The position numbers and the translations under genes are program-made. The notes under the pieces were generated by a model that saw only the letters and a list, made by a program, of their open reading frames with translations, had not been told where the DNA came from and made no database searches. 62,213 nucleotides of DNA from NCBI GenBank assembly GCA_900544265.1, contig UQUQ01000010.1, forward strand, positions 1 through 62,213, in the 5' to 3' direction. Shown here in pieces: positions 17,249 to 26,539 of the stretch. This stretch comes from an uncultured Alistipes sp. Its GTDB lineage: Bacteria > Bacteroidota > Bacteroidia > Bacteroidales > Rikenellaceae. How positions within the stretch are numbered: the first letter of the stretch is position 1; every line of letters starts with the position of its first letter.

Positions 17249-17281
17249 GTGGAGCCGGAGGCGGGCGTCGGAAGCCCGAAA

Positions 17282-17430
17282 GTCGGTGCCGGGCGCCAGA
17301 AGGGGAGGGCGTCTGGGAGTCGGAACGTCGGTGCCGGGAGCCTGAAGGGGAGGTTACAGGACGCCCGAAAGTCGGCGCCGGGAGCCAAATGGAGGGTGCC
17401 GGGAGTCCGAAGTCAGACGCCGGATGGTGT
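17282..17430. repeat. GC-rich tandem repeat, ~44 bp unit
   Basis: Imperfect units starting GTCGG(T/C)GCCGGG at 17282, 17327 and 17371, with a decayed fourth at 17412 (spacing 45, 44, 41). They fill the gap between the terminator of blaR and the convergent barrel-protein gene. No gene is supported. Confidence 0.75.
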
Positions 17431-17434
17431 CCGG

Positions 17435-19270
17435 TTACTCGAACGTGACGATTTCGGGCCTGGTCGGGCGGTAGCGCCACTGCTCGAGTCGCGTGGCGTT
17501 CGACAGCCGGAAGTACTCGCTTTCGACGAGCCCGGGCTTGCCGAAGGCGATGCCCAGCCGGATCTGGATCGTGTTGAAGACCAGGCGCTCGTTGCGCAGC
17601 CGCACGCCGATGCCCAGCGAGGTGTAGAATTCGTTCTTGAAGATGTTGGGCGAGTAGCCGATCAGTCCGAAGTCCGCGAATCCGAAAAAGGCGATGCGGA
17701 AACCCAGCGGATGGTAGGGCGAGAAGAGCACGGTCTCGGTGTTGAGGATCATGCGGTTGGTGCCGATCACGTGCTCCTTGAGCGCCTGCAGGCCGTTTTC
17801 GTCGGTGAAGCGGATGCTCTCGTCGCTTCCCGAGAGGCAGTTCCAGCCCTGCGTGTAGTTGAGCGAGAGGAACTGGCGGATGCGGCTGCGGCGGAGCATG
17901 AAGAGGTTGGAGAACCACCGCAGGTCGACATCCACGGCGCTCTGGCGCCACATGCCGCTCCCCGTGTCGATGTAGCTGCCGAGCGTCAGTCCGCCCATGA
18001 GGTAGCCCATGGAGCGGAATCCACCGGTCATGTAGCTGATGCCGAGGTACATCGCGTCGCGGAACTCGCCCCAGACGTAGCCGCTGACCAGCTCGGCCTT
18101 GTATCCCGTGGCCAGGTACTCGCGCAGACCGAATCCGTAGACCATGTTGGCCGTGTAGAAGCGTTCGCGGTAGAGACCCACGCCGGCCAGCAGGGCGTCC
18201 TGGTCGTGCAGAATGGGGTTGTAGTCGGCGCTTACTGCGGGCCGTTCGCTCACGCGGCGGTAGTTGTAGCGCCCCGTGACGTAGAAGCTCGACCGGAGCG
18301 CGGGTAGGAGATGCGAGTAGCCGCCCCAGAGGTCGAGGTCGCGCTGCTTGACCAGCAGCGACGTGTCCTGCTCGATCATGTAGCGTTTTTCGCGGATGTC
18401 GCCGTAGGTCAGGCCGATCTCGTAGTCCGTCGGCCGCAGGAACTCCTTGCGGAGCCCGAGGCTGAGCGTCGAGTTGTAGAAGTCGCGCCCGCCGGCGAAG
18501 TCGGCCGTGTAGAAGCTGCCCAGCACGTTGGGAATCTCGTATTCGACCAGGTTGCCGCCGTAGGAGAAGTCCTCGCGGTTGAAGTTGGTGTTGATGCGCA
18601 GCAGGTTGCCCGTGCCGAAGATGTTGGCGTCGTAGACCCCGACGGTCGTGCGCCCTTCGGAGTGAAGCCCGCCGTCGACGCTGATGGTCCAGCTGTCGCG
18701 CGTGGTGATGACGATGTTCACGCAGGTCGTGTCCACGGGGTCGGGGACCACGCTGATGTCGACATCGGAGAGGTAGGAGCGCGAGCGGAGCAGCTGTTTG
18801 TTGCGGATGATCGTCTGGGGGTCGAGCTGCTCGCCGGTGCGGAAGAGCAGGTCGCGGCGGATGACCCGTTCGCGCGTCAGCATGTGCGTCTTGTTGGCCG
18901 CGCGTTCGAGCCAGTTGCCGTCGGCGTCGAAGATCGGGCGGCGGTCGATCGAGATTTCGCCGATTGTCTTGCCGGCAAAGGGTTCGAGCAGCACGCTCTC
19001 GTCGATGGCCTGCCCCGTTGCCGTCGTGTCGAGCACGGGACGCACGAAGAGCATGCGGTAGAGCATGCGGGGAACCCGGCGGCGCGACGTCTTGGACCGG
19101 ATGCTGTCGTAGAGCCGCTGGTCATTGACTCCACGTCCGGGATTGAACCGTCCCGCGCTGTCGGGGGTGAAGTGTTCAGGCTTGTAGACCTTCGGGCCCA
19201 CGGGAAGTTCGGCGGCCGTCGTGGCCGTCGCCAGCAGTGTGAGCAGCAGTATGCAGAGCCGGGAGAACAT
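17435..19270 (-). CDS. Outer-membrane beta-barrel protein, BamA/TamA-like
   Basis: 611 residues with a cleavable signal peptide (MFSRLCILLLTLLATATTAA). Residues ~95-200 look like POTRA-type alpha/beta modules (RVIRRDLLFRTGEQLDPQTI, then LLRSRSYLSDVDISVV), followed by alternating aromatic strands typical of an Omp85-like barrel that ends in short amphipathic strands (NTIQIRLGIAFGKP). It is shorter than BamA and seems to have one or two POTRA domains. A role in outer-membrane protein or lipid insertion is possible. It stands alone; the start lies directly under its promoter. Confidence 0.75.
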   Translation of the reverse strand: MFSRLCILLLTLLATATTAAELPVGPKVYKPEHFTPDSAGRFNPGRGVNDQRLYDSIRSKTSRRRVPRMLYRMLFVRPVLDTTATGQAIDESVLLEPFAGKTIGEISIDRRPIFDADGNWLERAANKTHMLTRERVIRRDLLFRTGEQLDPQTIIRNKQLLRSRSYLSDVDISVVPDPVDTTCVNIVITTRDSWTISVDGGLHSEGRTTVGVYDANIFGTGNLLRINTNFNREDFSYGGNLVEYEIPNVLGSFYTADFAGGRDFYNSTLSLGLRKEFLRPTDYEIGLTYGDIREKRYMIEQDTSLLVKQRDLDLWGGYSHLLPALRSSFYVTGRYNYRRVSERPAVSADYNPILHDQDALLAGVGLYRERFYTANMVYGFGLREYLATGYKAELVSGYVWGEFRDAMYLGISYMTGGFRSMGYLMGGLTLGSYIDTGSGMWRQSAVDVDLRWFSNLFMLRRSRIRQFLSLNYTQGWNCLSGSDESIRFTDENGLQALKEHVIGTNRMILNTETVLFSPYHPLGFRIAFFGFADFGLIGYSPNIFKNEFYTSLGIGVRLRNERLVFNTIQIRLGIAFGKPGLVESEYFRLSNATRLEQWRYRPTRPEIVTFE

Positions 19271-19274
19271 ACGT

Positions 19275-19282
19275 CAAAGATA
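19275..19282 (-). promoter_or_regulatory. -7 element of the barrel-protein gene, very close to the start codon
   Basis: TATCTTTG on the minus strand ends only 4 bases before ATG 19270. The transcript would be leaderless or nearly so. No -33 TTG at the usual distance. Confidence 0.5.
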
Positions 19283-19384
19283 ACGTATTTTCGCGATAAA
19301 AAGTATCGAAAACCGCCCGTCGGAGCCACCCGGGTACAAAAAAAGGTCCGCATGAAGCGAACCTTCTTTCGTATCGTTGTGCAG

Positions 19385-19639
19385 GGTGGGTGACCCTTGC
19401 CGTTTCGGGCGGCCTGTGCCGGTGTCCGTCGGATCTCCGGTCCCGGCCCTGCTTTCGGGACCGATCCGGCTCCGGTTTCGATCCAGACTTCGGGTCCGAC
19501 CGCTGCCTGCCCCCGGCTTTCGCCCCGGAGCTTTCCAGTCCCGGTCCCTTTCCAGTCCGGTCTCGCGGTCTCGGTCCCTTTCCGGTCCCGGTCCCGCTCT
19601 GCTTTCGCCCCCCCCCGGCTCCGGCCCCGGCCCTCCGGG
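19385..19639. repeat. GC-rich degenerate repeat spacer (CGGTCCC family)
   Basis: The 369-base gap 19271-19639 holds the barrel promoter and then pyrimidine-rich, degenerate repetition. CGGTCCCTTTCC recurs at 19542 and 19572 (30 bp apart), with many CCGGTCCC and GCTTTCG words and a C9 run at 19608-19616. No gene is supported. Confidence 0.6.
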
Positions 19640-20023
19640 TTATCTGCGGCGCTGCTCCTTGGCCTCGATGCACTCCGTGGCGTGGGGCACCTTCATCAGC
19701 CGCTCCTTGGGAATGAGCTTGCCGGTGGTCTTGCAGATGCCGTAGGTCTTGTTCTCGATGCGCACGAGCGCCATCTCGAGGTTGCGGATAAACTTCATCT
19801 GGTGGGCCGCCAGGCGTCCGCTCTCCTCCTTGGAGAGGGTCGTCGCCCCCTCTTCGAGGACCTTGAACGTCGGCGAGGTATCTTCCGTGTCGTTGTCTGC
19901 CGTATGGGTAATCGTGGCGCGCAGCAGCTCGTAGTCCGCACGTGCGTTCTCAAGCTTTTTCAGGATAAGCTGCTTGAACTCTTCGAGTTCGGCATCGCTG
20001 TATCGGGTTCTTTCGTCTGCCAT
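19640..20023 (-). CDS. DksA/TraR family protein with a reduced zinc finger
   Basis: 127 residues. An N-terminal coiled-coil (LEEFKQLILKKLENARADYELL) leads to the DksA/TraR C-terminal motif YGICKTTGKLIPKERL...PHATECIEAKE. Canonical DksA has four zinc cysteines; here only two remain (ICKT and TECI), as is common in Bacteroidetes copies. DksA proteins bind the RNA polymerase secondary channel and support ppGpp control. The gene follows ileS with its own promoter in the 108-base gap. Confidence 0.88.
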   Translation of the reverse strand: MADERTRYSDAELEEFKQLILKKLENARADYELLRATITHTADNDTEDTSPTFKVLEEGATTLSKEESGRLAAHQMKFIRNLEMALVRIENKTYGICKTTGKLIPKERLMKVPHATECIEAKEQRRR

Positions 20024-20051
20024 AGTCGTTACTCTCTTTTTTGTTTATTTG

Positions 20052-20083
20052 TAAAATTAAGTATTTATTCTGAAAACACCAAA
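20052..20083 (-). promoter_or_regulatory. Promoter of the dksA-like gene
   Basis: On the minus strand TTTG (20080-20083), 20 nt, TAATTTTA (20052-20059). An AAAAAAGAGAG ribosome site follows before ATG 20023. Confidence 0.55.
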
Positions 20084-20131
20084 TTTTACGCGAATAACGT
20101 ATGCACGCCCCTCCGTATTGTGTGTGCGGCG

Positions 20132-23100
20132 TCAGATGCGCGTCACGGCGATCTTCAGCGGCTCGTCGTCCAGATCGGAATCCACGACGACGGCACCTGC
20201 CGGCGCCGAGGCGGCCTTCACCTCGACGGCGAGCGTCTGCGCGGCGATGTAGTCCGAGAAGCCGGCGAGCGCCTGCTCGACGGCGGGCTTCGCCTCGATC
20301 TCCACGCGGATCTTGTCCGTGACCTCGAATCCCGACTCCTTGCGGATGTTCTGGATGCGGTTGATCAGCTCGCGGGCCGCACCTTCGGCGCGCAGCTCGT
20401 CCGTCAGCGTGATGTCGAGTGCCACGGTGAGCTTGCCCTCCGTCGACACGAGCCATCCGGGCATGTCTTCCGAGGTGATCTCGAAGTCGGCCGGCGTGAC
20501 GGTGATACGCTCTGCGCCGAGATCGAGCACCGTTTCGGGTGCGGCCTCGATCTGGGCAATGCGCTCCTGCGAGAACTCCGCGGTCATGGCGGCGATCTGC
20601 TTCATGTACTTGCCGTAGCGCGGGCCGAGGGTCTTGAAGTTGGGCTTGATGCGCTTGGTGATGATGCCCGTGGTATCCTCGATGAGCTCCAGCTGCTTGA
20701 CGTTGACCTCCGAAAGGATGAGGCCCTTCACGGCGGAGATGTGGGCCGCCATGGCGGGGTCGAGCACCGGGATGAGAATCTTCATCAGCGGCTGGCGCAC
20801 CTTGATCGAGACCTTGCGGCGCAGGGCCAGCACCATTGACGAGACGCGCTGCGCGAGCGACATCATCTGCTCGAGGTCGGGGTCGATCAGCCGCTCGTCG
20901 GCCTCGGGGAAGGTCGACAGGTGGACGGACTCCTCGGTGTGGCGTCCGCTCACGGCGTTCAGGTCGGTGAAGATGCGGTCCGAGATGAAGGGTGCGAAGG
21001 GTGCCGCAAGCATCGCGACGGTCTCCAGACAGGTGTAGAGCGTCTGGTAGGCCGCGAGCTTGTCCTCGGACATGCCGCCGCCCCAGAAGCGCTTGCGGTT
21101 CAGGCGCACGTACCAGTTCGAGAGGTTCTCGCCGACGAACTCCTGGATGGCGCGGGCCGCGGGCGTTGGGTCGTAATCCTCGAGCGAGCGCGTCACGTCG
21201 CGCACGAGCGTGTTGAGCAGCGAGATGATCCAGCGGTCGATCTCGGGACGCTTTGCGACGGGAATCTCCTCCTCGCGGCCCGTGAATCCGTCGACGTTGG
21301 CATAGAGGGCGAAGAACGAGTAGGTGTTGTAGAGCGTGCCGAAGAACTTGCGGCGCACCTCGTCCACGCCGTCGCGGTCGAACTTGAGGTTGTCCCACGG
21401 CTGCGAGTTGGAGATCATGTACCAGCGCGTGGCGTCGGGACCGTAGGTTGCGAGCACCTCGAACGGATCGACGGCGTTGCCCAGGCGCTTCGACATCTTG
21501 TTGCCGTTCTTGTCGAGCACCAGTCCGTTGGAGATGATGTTGCGGAAGGCCACCGAGTCGAAGAGCATCGTGGCGATGGCGTGCAGCGTGAAGAACCAGC
21601 CGCGCGTCTGGTCGACACCTTCGGCGATGAAATCGGCGGGGTAGACCTCGTTGAAGTCCTCCTTGTGCTCGAAGGGGTAGTGGACCTGGGCGTAGGGCAT
21701 GGCTCCCGAGTCGAACCACACGTCGATCAGGTCGGGTTCGCGGCGCATCGGCTCGCCCTTCGACGAGACGAGGACGATCTGATCGACATAGGGGCGGTGC
21801 AGGTCGATGCGGTCGGTCGAGTAGTTCTCCTTCGACATGTCGCCCACGCGGAACTTCGGGAAGGGATTCTCCTTCATCACGCCCGCGGCGACCGCCTTCT
21901 CGATCTCGGCCATGAGCTCCCCGACCGAACCGATGCACTTCATCTCCGAGCGGTCCTCGGTGACCCAGATCGGCAGGGGCGTGCCCCAGAAGCGCGAACG
22001 CGAGAGGTTCCAGTCGTTGAGGTTCTCGAGCCACTTGCCGAAGCGTCCCGTGCCGGTCGACTCGGGTTTCCAGTGGATCGTGCGGTTGAGCTCGATCATG
22101 CGCTCCTTGGCGGCCGTCGAGCGGATGAACCACGAGTCGAGCGGGTAGTAGAGCACGGGCTTGTCCGTGCGCCAGCAGTGGGGGTAGTTGTGGACGTGCT
22201 TCTCGATGCGGAAGGCCTGCGATGCGGCCTTCATCTTCATGCAGATGTAGATGTCGAGCGACTCGGCGGCCTGCGCGGCCTGCTCGTCGTAGCGTCCGTC
22301 GACGGTGAACTGCGGGTCGTAGGCGTTCTTGACCCAGCGGCCGGCATATTCGCGGTAGCGGTCGACGTCGACGCACTCGGCGACGAAGCGCTCGTCGAGC
22401 TCGTTGAGCAGGTAGAACTTGCCCGTGAGGTCGACCATCGGGCGGGTCTCGCCGCGCTTGTTGATCATGAAGAGCGACGGGATGCCCGCGGCGCGCGCCA
22501 CGAAGGCGTCGTCGGCACCGAACGTCGGGGCGATATGGACGATACCCGTACCGTCCTCCGTGGTGACGTAGTCGCCCAGGATCACGCGGAAGGCCTTCTG
22601 CGAGGCGTCGTGCCAGTTGCCGTCGCCATCCACCTCGACGGGCTTGACCCACGGCAGCAGCTGCTCGTAGTGCATGCCTTCGAGTTCGGGACCCTTGTAT
22701 TCGCCGACGACCTCGAACGGCACGAGCTTGTCGCCTGGCTTGTAGGAGTCGAGTGCGAGACCCTCGGCCTTCTTGTTGAAGTGGTTGTAGAGCAGCGCCT
22801 TGGCCAGCACGGCGGTGATCTTCTCACCCGTGTAGGCGTTGTACGAGCGCACGGCCACGTAGTCGATCTTCGGGCCGACGCAGAGCGCCGTGTTCGAGGG
22901 CAGGGTCCACGGCGTCGTGGTCCAGGCCAGGAAGCAGGGCGTGCCCCAGCCCGTCATTTCGGGCTTCGGGTCGAGGATGCGGAACTGCCCGACGACGGTC
23001 GTGTCCTTGACGTCGCGGTAGCAGCCCGGCTGGTTCAGCTCGTGCGTCGAGAGACCCGTGCCGGCGGCCGGCGAGTAGGGCTGGATCGTGTAGCCCTTGT

Positions 23101-23617
23101 AGAGCAGACCCTTGTCGAAGAGCTGCTTGAGCAGCCACCACAGCGTCTCGATGTATTTGTTGTCGTAGGTGATGTAGGGGTCGTCCATGTTGACCCAGTA
23201 GCCCATCTTGCGCGTGAGCTCCTCCCACACGCCCGTGAACTCCATGACGGCCTCGCGGCACGTGCGGTTGTACTCCTCGATGGAGATGCGGCGGCCGATG
23301 TCCTCCTTCGTGATGCCGAGCTTCTTCTCGACGCCCAGCTCCACGGGCAGGCCGTGGGTGTCCCATCCGGCCTTGCGGTGCACGAGGTAGCCGCGCTGGG
23401 TCTTGTAGCGGCAGAAGACGTCCTTGATCGTGCGGGCCATCACGTGGTGGATGCCCGGCATGCCGTTGGCCGAGGGGGGACCCTCGTAGAAGACGAATGT
23501 GGGATGTCCCTCGCGGGTGGTGATGCTTTTGTGGAAGGTGTCGTGCGCGTCCCATTCGGCGAGCACGTCGGCGGCCAGACCTGCCAGGTCGAGACCTTTA
23601 TACTCCTTGAACTTCAT
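20132..23617 (-). CDS. ileS: Isoleucyl-tRNA synthetase
   Basis: 1161 residues, class I synthetase charging tRNA-Ile. The KMSKS motif is NGNKMSKRLGN, and the tryptophan-rich catalytic segments (AWTTTPWTLPSNTALCVG) and the VWFDSGAMPYAQ segment are present. The HIGH motif reads GMPGIHH, with Gly replacing the first His; this form is common in Bacteroidetes type IleRS. Length and the long C-terminal domain fit the larger, eukaryote-like type 2 enzymes. The dksA-like gene follows; lspA, often next in Bacteroidales, is not there. Confidence 0.97.
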   Translation of the reverse strand: MKFKEYKGLDLAGLAADVLAEWDAHDTFHKSITTREGHPTFVFYEGPPSANGMPGIHHVMARTIKDVFCRYKTQRGYLVHRKAGWDTHGLPVELGVEKKLGITKEDIGRRISIEEYNRTCREAVMEFTGVWEELTRKMGYWVNMDDPYITYDNKYIETLWWLLKQLFDKGLLYKGYTIQPYSPAAGTGLSTHELNQPGCYRDVKDTTVVGQFRILDPKPEMTGWGTPCFLAWTTTPWTLPSNTALCVGPKIDYVAVRSYNAYTGEKITAVLAKALLYNHFNKKAEGLALDSYKPGDKLVPFEVVGEYKGPELEGMHYEQLLPWVKPVEVDGDGNWHDASQKAFRVILGDYVTTEDGTGIVHIAPTFGADDAFVARAAGIPSLFMINKRGETRPMVDLTGKFYLLNELDERFVAECVDVDRYREYAGRWVKNAYDPQFTVDGRYDEQAAQAAESLDIYICMKMKAASQAFRIEKHVHNYPHCWRTDKPVLYYPLDSWFIRSTAAKERMIELNRTIHWKPESTGTGRFGKWLENLNDWNLSRSRFWGTPLPIWVTEDRSEMKCIGSVGELMAEIEKAVAAGVMKENPFPKFRVGDMSKENYSTDRIDLHRPYVDQIVLVSSKGEPMRREPDLIDVWFDSGAMPYAQVHYPFEHKEDFNEVYPADFIAEGVDQTRGWFFTLHAIATMLFDSVAFRNIISNGLVLDKNGNKMSKRLGNAVDPFEVLATYGPDATRWYMISNSQPWDNLKFDRDGVDEVRRKFFGTLYNTYSFFALYANVDGFTGREEEIPVAKRPEIDRWIISLLNTLVRDVTRSLEDYDPTPAARAIQEFVGENLSNWYVRLNRKRFWGGGMSEDKLAAYQTLYTCLETVAMLAAPFAPFISDRIFTDLNAVSGRHTEESVHLSTFPEADERLIDPDLEQMMSLAQRVSSMVLALRRKVSIKVRQPLMKILIPVLDPAMAAHISAVKGLILSEVNVKQLELIEDTTGIITKRIKPNFKTLGPRYGKYMKQIAAMTAEFSQERIAQIEAAPETVLDLGAERITVTPADFEITSEDMPGWLVSTEGKLTVALDITLTDELRAEGAARELINRIQNIRKESGFEVTDKIRVEIEAKPAVEQALAGFSDYIAAQTLAVEVKAASAPAGAVVVDSDLDDEPLKIAVTRI

Positions 23618-23739
23618 AGGTATGTATGGTTGTTATTTGCCGGTTTTCTGACAAGCAGCAAAGATAGGAAAAAAGATTGGAAAAATTGCAAAAAACAGCG
23701 CTTTCGGCGCCGTCCGATGCAAAACGGCACGCCGCAGGG

Positions 23740-24010
23740 TGCGTGCCGTGAATCGAGGCCGGGACGGGATTGTTGTGCGCGATGCCGGCCCGGGGACGGA
23801 ACTGTCGCGTGCGGTGCACATGCCGGGGCGGAGGTGTTGCGCGACGGCCTGTTCGGGGAAGGAGGTGTTGCGCGGCGCTTGCAGGCGGACGGGGCTGTTG
23901 TGCGCGTCCGTGTATCCGGAAAGGGCTGGTGATGCCGTGTGCGGCCGTGTGCCCGGAAAGGGGCGGTGATGCCGTAGGCGGCGTGCGTCCGGAAAGAGGT
24001 GGCGTGCCGG
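23740..24010. repeat. GC-rich tandem repeat in the ileS/ABC transporter gap
   Basis: The 433-base gap 23618-24050 has no supported gene. Its right part carries (C)CCGGAAAGRGG...GTGATGCCGT units starting near 23916, 23953 and 23989 (period 36-37). Its left part has degenerate GGTGTTGCGCG words. The 75 bases just upstream of ileS are AT-rich and may hold its promoter. Confidence 0.6.
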
Positions 24011-24050
24011 GTGTCTTTGGCACTCTTCGCCGCCCGGATCGGGCCGGGCG

Positions 24051-25880
24051 TCAGTCGAACGATTGCATCTCGATGAGCTTGGCGTAGATGCCGTTGCGGG
24101 CCATCAGCTCGTTGTGCGTGCCCTGCTCGGCAATGCGGCCGTGGTCGATGACGATGATCCGGTCGGCGTTGTGGATCGTCGAGAGCCGGTGGGCGATGAC
24201 CACCGACGTGCGGCCCACGAGCAGCTTGTTCAGGGCCTCCTGCACGAGCTTCTCGCTCTCGGTGTCGAGTGCCGAGGTCGCCTCGTCGAGGATCAGGATG
24301 TCGGGGTTCTTCAGCACGGCGCGCGCGATCGAGAGACGCTGCCGCTGTCCGCCCGAGAGCTTCGCGCCGCGGTCGCCGATGTTGGTCTGGTAGCCCTTCT
24401 CGCACTCGGCGATGAAGCTGTCGGCATTGGCGATGCGGGCCGCCTCGACAATCTCCTCGTGCGTGGCCGAGGGCTTGCCCATGGCGATGTTGCCCTCGAT
24501 CGTGTCGTTGAAGAGCACGGTGTCCTGCGCCACGACGCTCATGTGGGCGCGCAGGCTCTCCTGCGTGTAGTCGCGCAGCGAGACGCCGTCGATGAGGATG
24601 TCGCCCGAGGTGGGGTCGTAGAAGCGCGGGATCAGCTCGCTGAGCGTCGACTTGCCGCCGCCCGACGGTCCGACGAGCGCCACGGTCTGTCCGCGGAGAA
24701 TCTCGAACGAGATGCCGTCGATGACTTCGCGCGTGCCGTCGTAGGAGAAGTGCACGTCGCGGAACTCGATCTTCTTTTTCAGCCCCTGCAGGACGCGGGC
24801 CCCGGGCCGATCCTCGATCTCGGGCCGCGAGTCGATCACCGAGAAGATGCGCTCGCCGGCGGCGATGCCCTGGTTGATGTTGGCGAACTGGTCGATGAAG
24901 GTGCGCACGGGGCGGGTGATCTGCGAGAAGATCGCCACGAAGGCGATGAAGCCGCCCGGGTCGAGCGACCCCTTGGCCACGAGCGAGCCGCCGAAGACGA
25001 GAATCACCCCGACGGCCGTGATGCCGAGGAATTCGCTCATGGGCGAGGCCAGCTGCTGGCGCCGCGCCATCGAGAGGGTGAGGCGCGCCAGGTCGGCGCT
25101 GATCTCGTAGAACTTCTGCTTGACGTACTGCGTGGCGTTGTAGCTCTTGATGACCTTGATGCCGGCGAGCGATTCGTCGAGCGTGGCGACCATTTCGCCG
25201 GTGCGCTTCTGGTTGGTGCGGGCCGGGTGGCGCAGGCGCTTGACGATGTTGCCGATGATGAGCGCTACGACGGGCAGGAACAGCACCGAGAAGGCCGACA
25301 GCTCCCACGAGATGGCGAGCATCATGACGATGTAGCCGATGATGAGGAACGGCTCGCGGAAGGCCACCTGCAGCGTGTTGGTGATGCAGAACTGCACGAC
25401 GCCGACATCGGAGGTGATCTTCGAGATGATGTCGCCCTTGCGCTGCTCGGAGAAGTAGCCGACGTTCATGTCCATGACCTTCGAGAACATCTCGTTGCGC
25501 ATGCGCTGGAGCGTGCGGGCGCGCATGCTCTCGACGGTCCAGGCTCCGAGGTAGCGGAACAGGTTGCTCAACAGGCTGATGCAGATGGCCACGCAGGCCA
25601 GCAGGATCAGCACGTTCTGGCGGTCGTAGGTATCGAACAGGTGTGAATAGGCGTAGTTGAACAGGGCGGTCAGGTACTCCTGGTTGAATTCGAGCGGCGG
25701 CAGCGTCTCCACGGGCTCCGGCGTGAATCCCTCGTCGAACATCGTGTTCAGGATCGGGATGATGAGCATGAACGTCAGCGAGTTGAACAACGCGTAGAGG
25801 AGCGAGTAGAAGAAGTAGGGGATGGCGTATTTTTCGATCGGGCGGGCGAAGCCCAGCAGCCGCAGGTATGTCTTGAACAT
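24051..25880 (-). CDS. ABC exporter, fused permease-ATPase (MsbA-like)
   Basis: 609 residues: about six transmembrane helices (ABC type I exporter fold, residues ~15-320), then a nucleotide-binding domain with Walker A GPSGGGKST, signature LSGGQRQRLS, Walker B ILILDEATSALD and the switch His in VVIAHRLSTI. It should work as a homodimer. MsbA-like lipid A flipping is the usual guess for a lone Bacteroidales half-transporter of this length, but drug or other lipid export is possible. A -7 element lies 36 bases upstream. Confidence 0.88.
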   Translation of the reverse strand: MFKTYLRLLGFARPIEKYAIPYFFYSLLYALFNSLTFMLIIPILNTMFDEGFTPEPVETLPPLEFNQEYLTALFNYAYSHLFDTYDRQNVLILLACVAICISLLSNLFRYLGAWTVESMRARTLQRMRNEMFSKVMDMNVGYFSEQRKGDIISKITSDVGVVQFCITNTLQVAFREPFLIIGYIVMMLAISWELSAFSVLFLPVVALIIGNIVKRLRHPARTNQKRTGEMVATLDESLAGIKVIKSYNATQYVKQKFYEISADLARLTLSMARRQQLASPMSEFLGITAVGVILVFGGSLVAKGSLDPGGFIAFVAIFSQITRPVRTFIDQFANINQGIAAGERIFSVIDSRPEIEDRPGARVLQGLKKKIEFRDVHFSYDGTREVIDGISFEILRGQTVALVGPSGGGKSTLSELIPRFYDPTSGDILIDGVSLRDYTQESLRAHMSVVAQDTVLFNDTIEGNIAMGKPSATHEEIVEAARIANADSFIAECEKGYQTNIGDRGAKLSGGQRQRLSIARAVLKNPDILILDEATSALDTESEKLVQEALNKLLVGRTSVVIAHRLSTIHNADRIIVIDHGRIAEQGTHNELMARNGIYAKLIEMQSFD

Positions 25881-25915
25881 TCCGGAGTGTTTGGTTGGTT
25901 AACGCTATGACGGAA

Positions 25916-25923
25916 CAAAGATA
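25916..25923 (-). promoter_or_regulatory. -7 promoter element of the ABC exporter
   Basis: TATCTTTG on the minus strand, about 36 nt before ATG 25880, giving a leader of roughly 29 nt. No good -33 TTG. Confidence 0.5.
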
Positions 25924-25999
25924 CGATAATCGCGCGAAAAAGAGAAAAATATGGGAAATATCGGAGAATCGGCGCCCGTTAGCGGACAGAAACTGCCGC

Positions 26000-26464
26000 T
26001 TACGCCTCCCCGGGGGTATATCCCGTATCCTCGGCCAGATGGGCCGTGTCGTTGGCCGCGGCGACGGCCAGGCGGTCGCAGCGGTTGTTCTCGACGGTCT
26101 CGGCGTGGCCCTTGACCCAGACGAAGCGGACCCGGTGGCGGCGGTAGACATCCAGGAAGCGGCGCCACAGGTCGGGGTTCTTCTTGCCGGCGAAATCCTT
26201 CCTGACCCAGCCGAAGAGCCACCCCCGGGTCACGGCGTCGACGACGTATTTCGAGTCGGAGTAGATCGTGACCTCCGACCCCTCGAAGCGCAGCGCCTCG
26301 AGCGCCACGCAGACGGCCATGAGCTCCATGCGGTTGTTCGTCGTCAGGCGGAACCCCTGCGAGAGCTCCTTGCGGTGGGGGCCCGAGAGCAGCACCACGC
26401 CGTAGCCGCCCGGTCCGGGGTTGCCCAGCGCCGAGCCGTCGGTGTAGATGGTGATTGTCGGCAT
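26000..26464 (-). CDS. rnhA: Ribonuclease HI
   Basis: 154 residues, the normal RNase HI size. It cuts RNA in RNA-DNA hybrids. The acidic catalytic set is visible: Asp in IYTDGSALGNPGPGG, Glu in NRMELMAVC, Asp in YSDSKYVVDA, and the final Asp in NNRCDRLA, with the VKGHAETVENN loop. It follows valS by 75 bases and is probably cotranscribed, separated by a hairpin. Confidence 0.96.
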   Translation of the reverse strand: MPTITIYTDGSALGNPGPGGYGVVLLSGPHRKELSQGFRLTTNNRMELMAVCVALEALRFEGSEVTIYSDSKYVVDAVTRGWLFGWVRKDFAGKKNPDLWRRFLDVYRRHRVRFVWVKGHAETVENNRCDRLAVAAANDTAHLAEDTGYTPGEA

Positions 26465-26487
26465 TGTTGCGTCGGTTTTTGCATGAA

Positions 26488-26526
26488 ATCGGCAGGAAGC
26501 CGGATCTTCTCCCGCTCCCTGCCGAT
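26488..26526 (-). terminator. Hairpin between valS and rnhA
   Basis: ATCGGCAGG (26488-26496) pairs with CCTGCCGAT (26518-26526). Only a weak T stretch follows on the minus strand, so it may be an attenuating or mRNA-stabilising hairpin rather than a full stop. Confidence 0.4.
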
Positions 26527-26539
26527 CCTGTCGTGTCGT

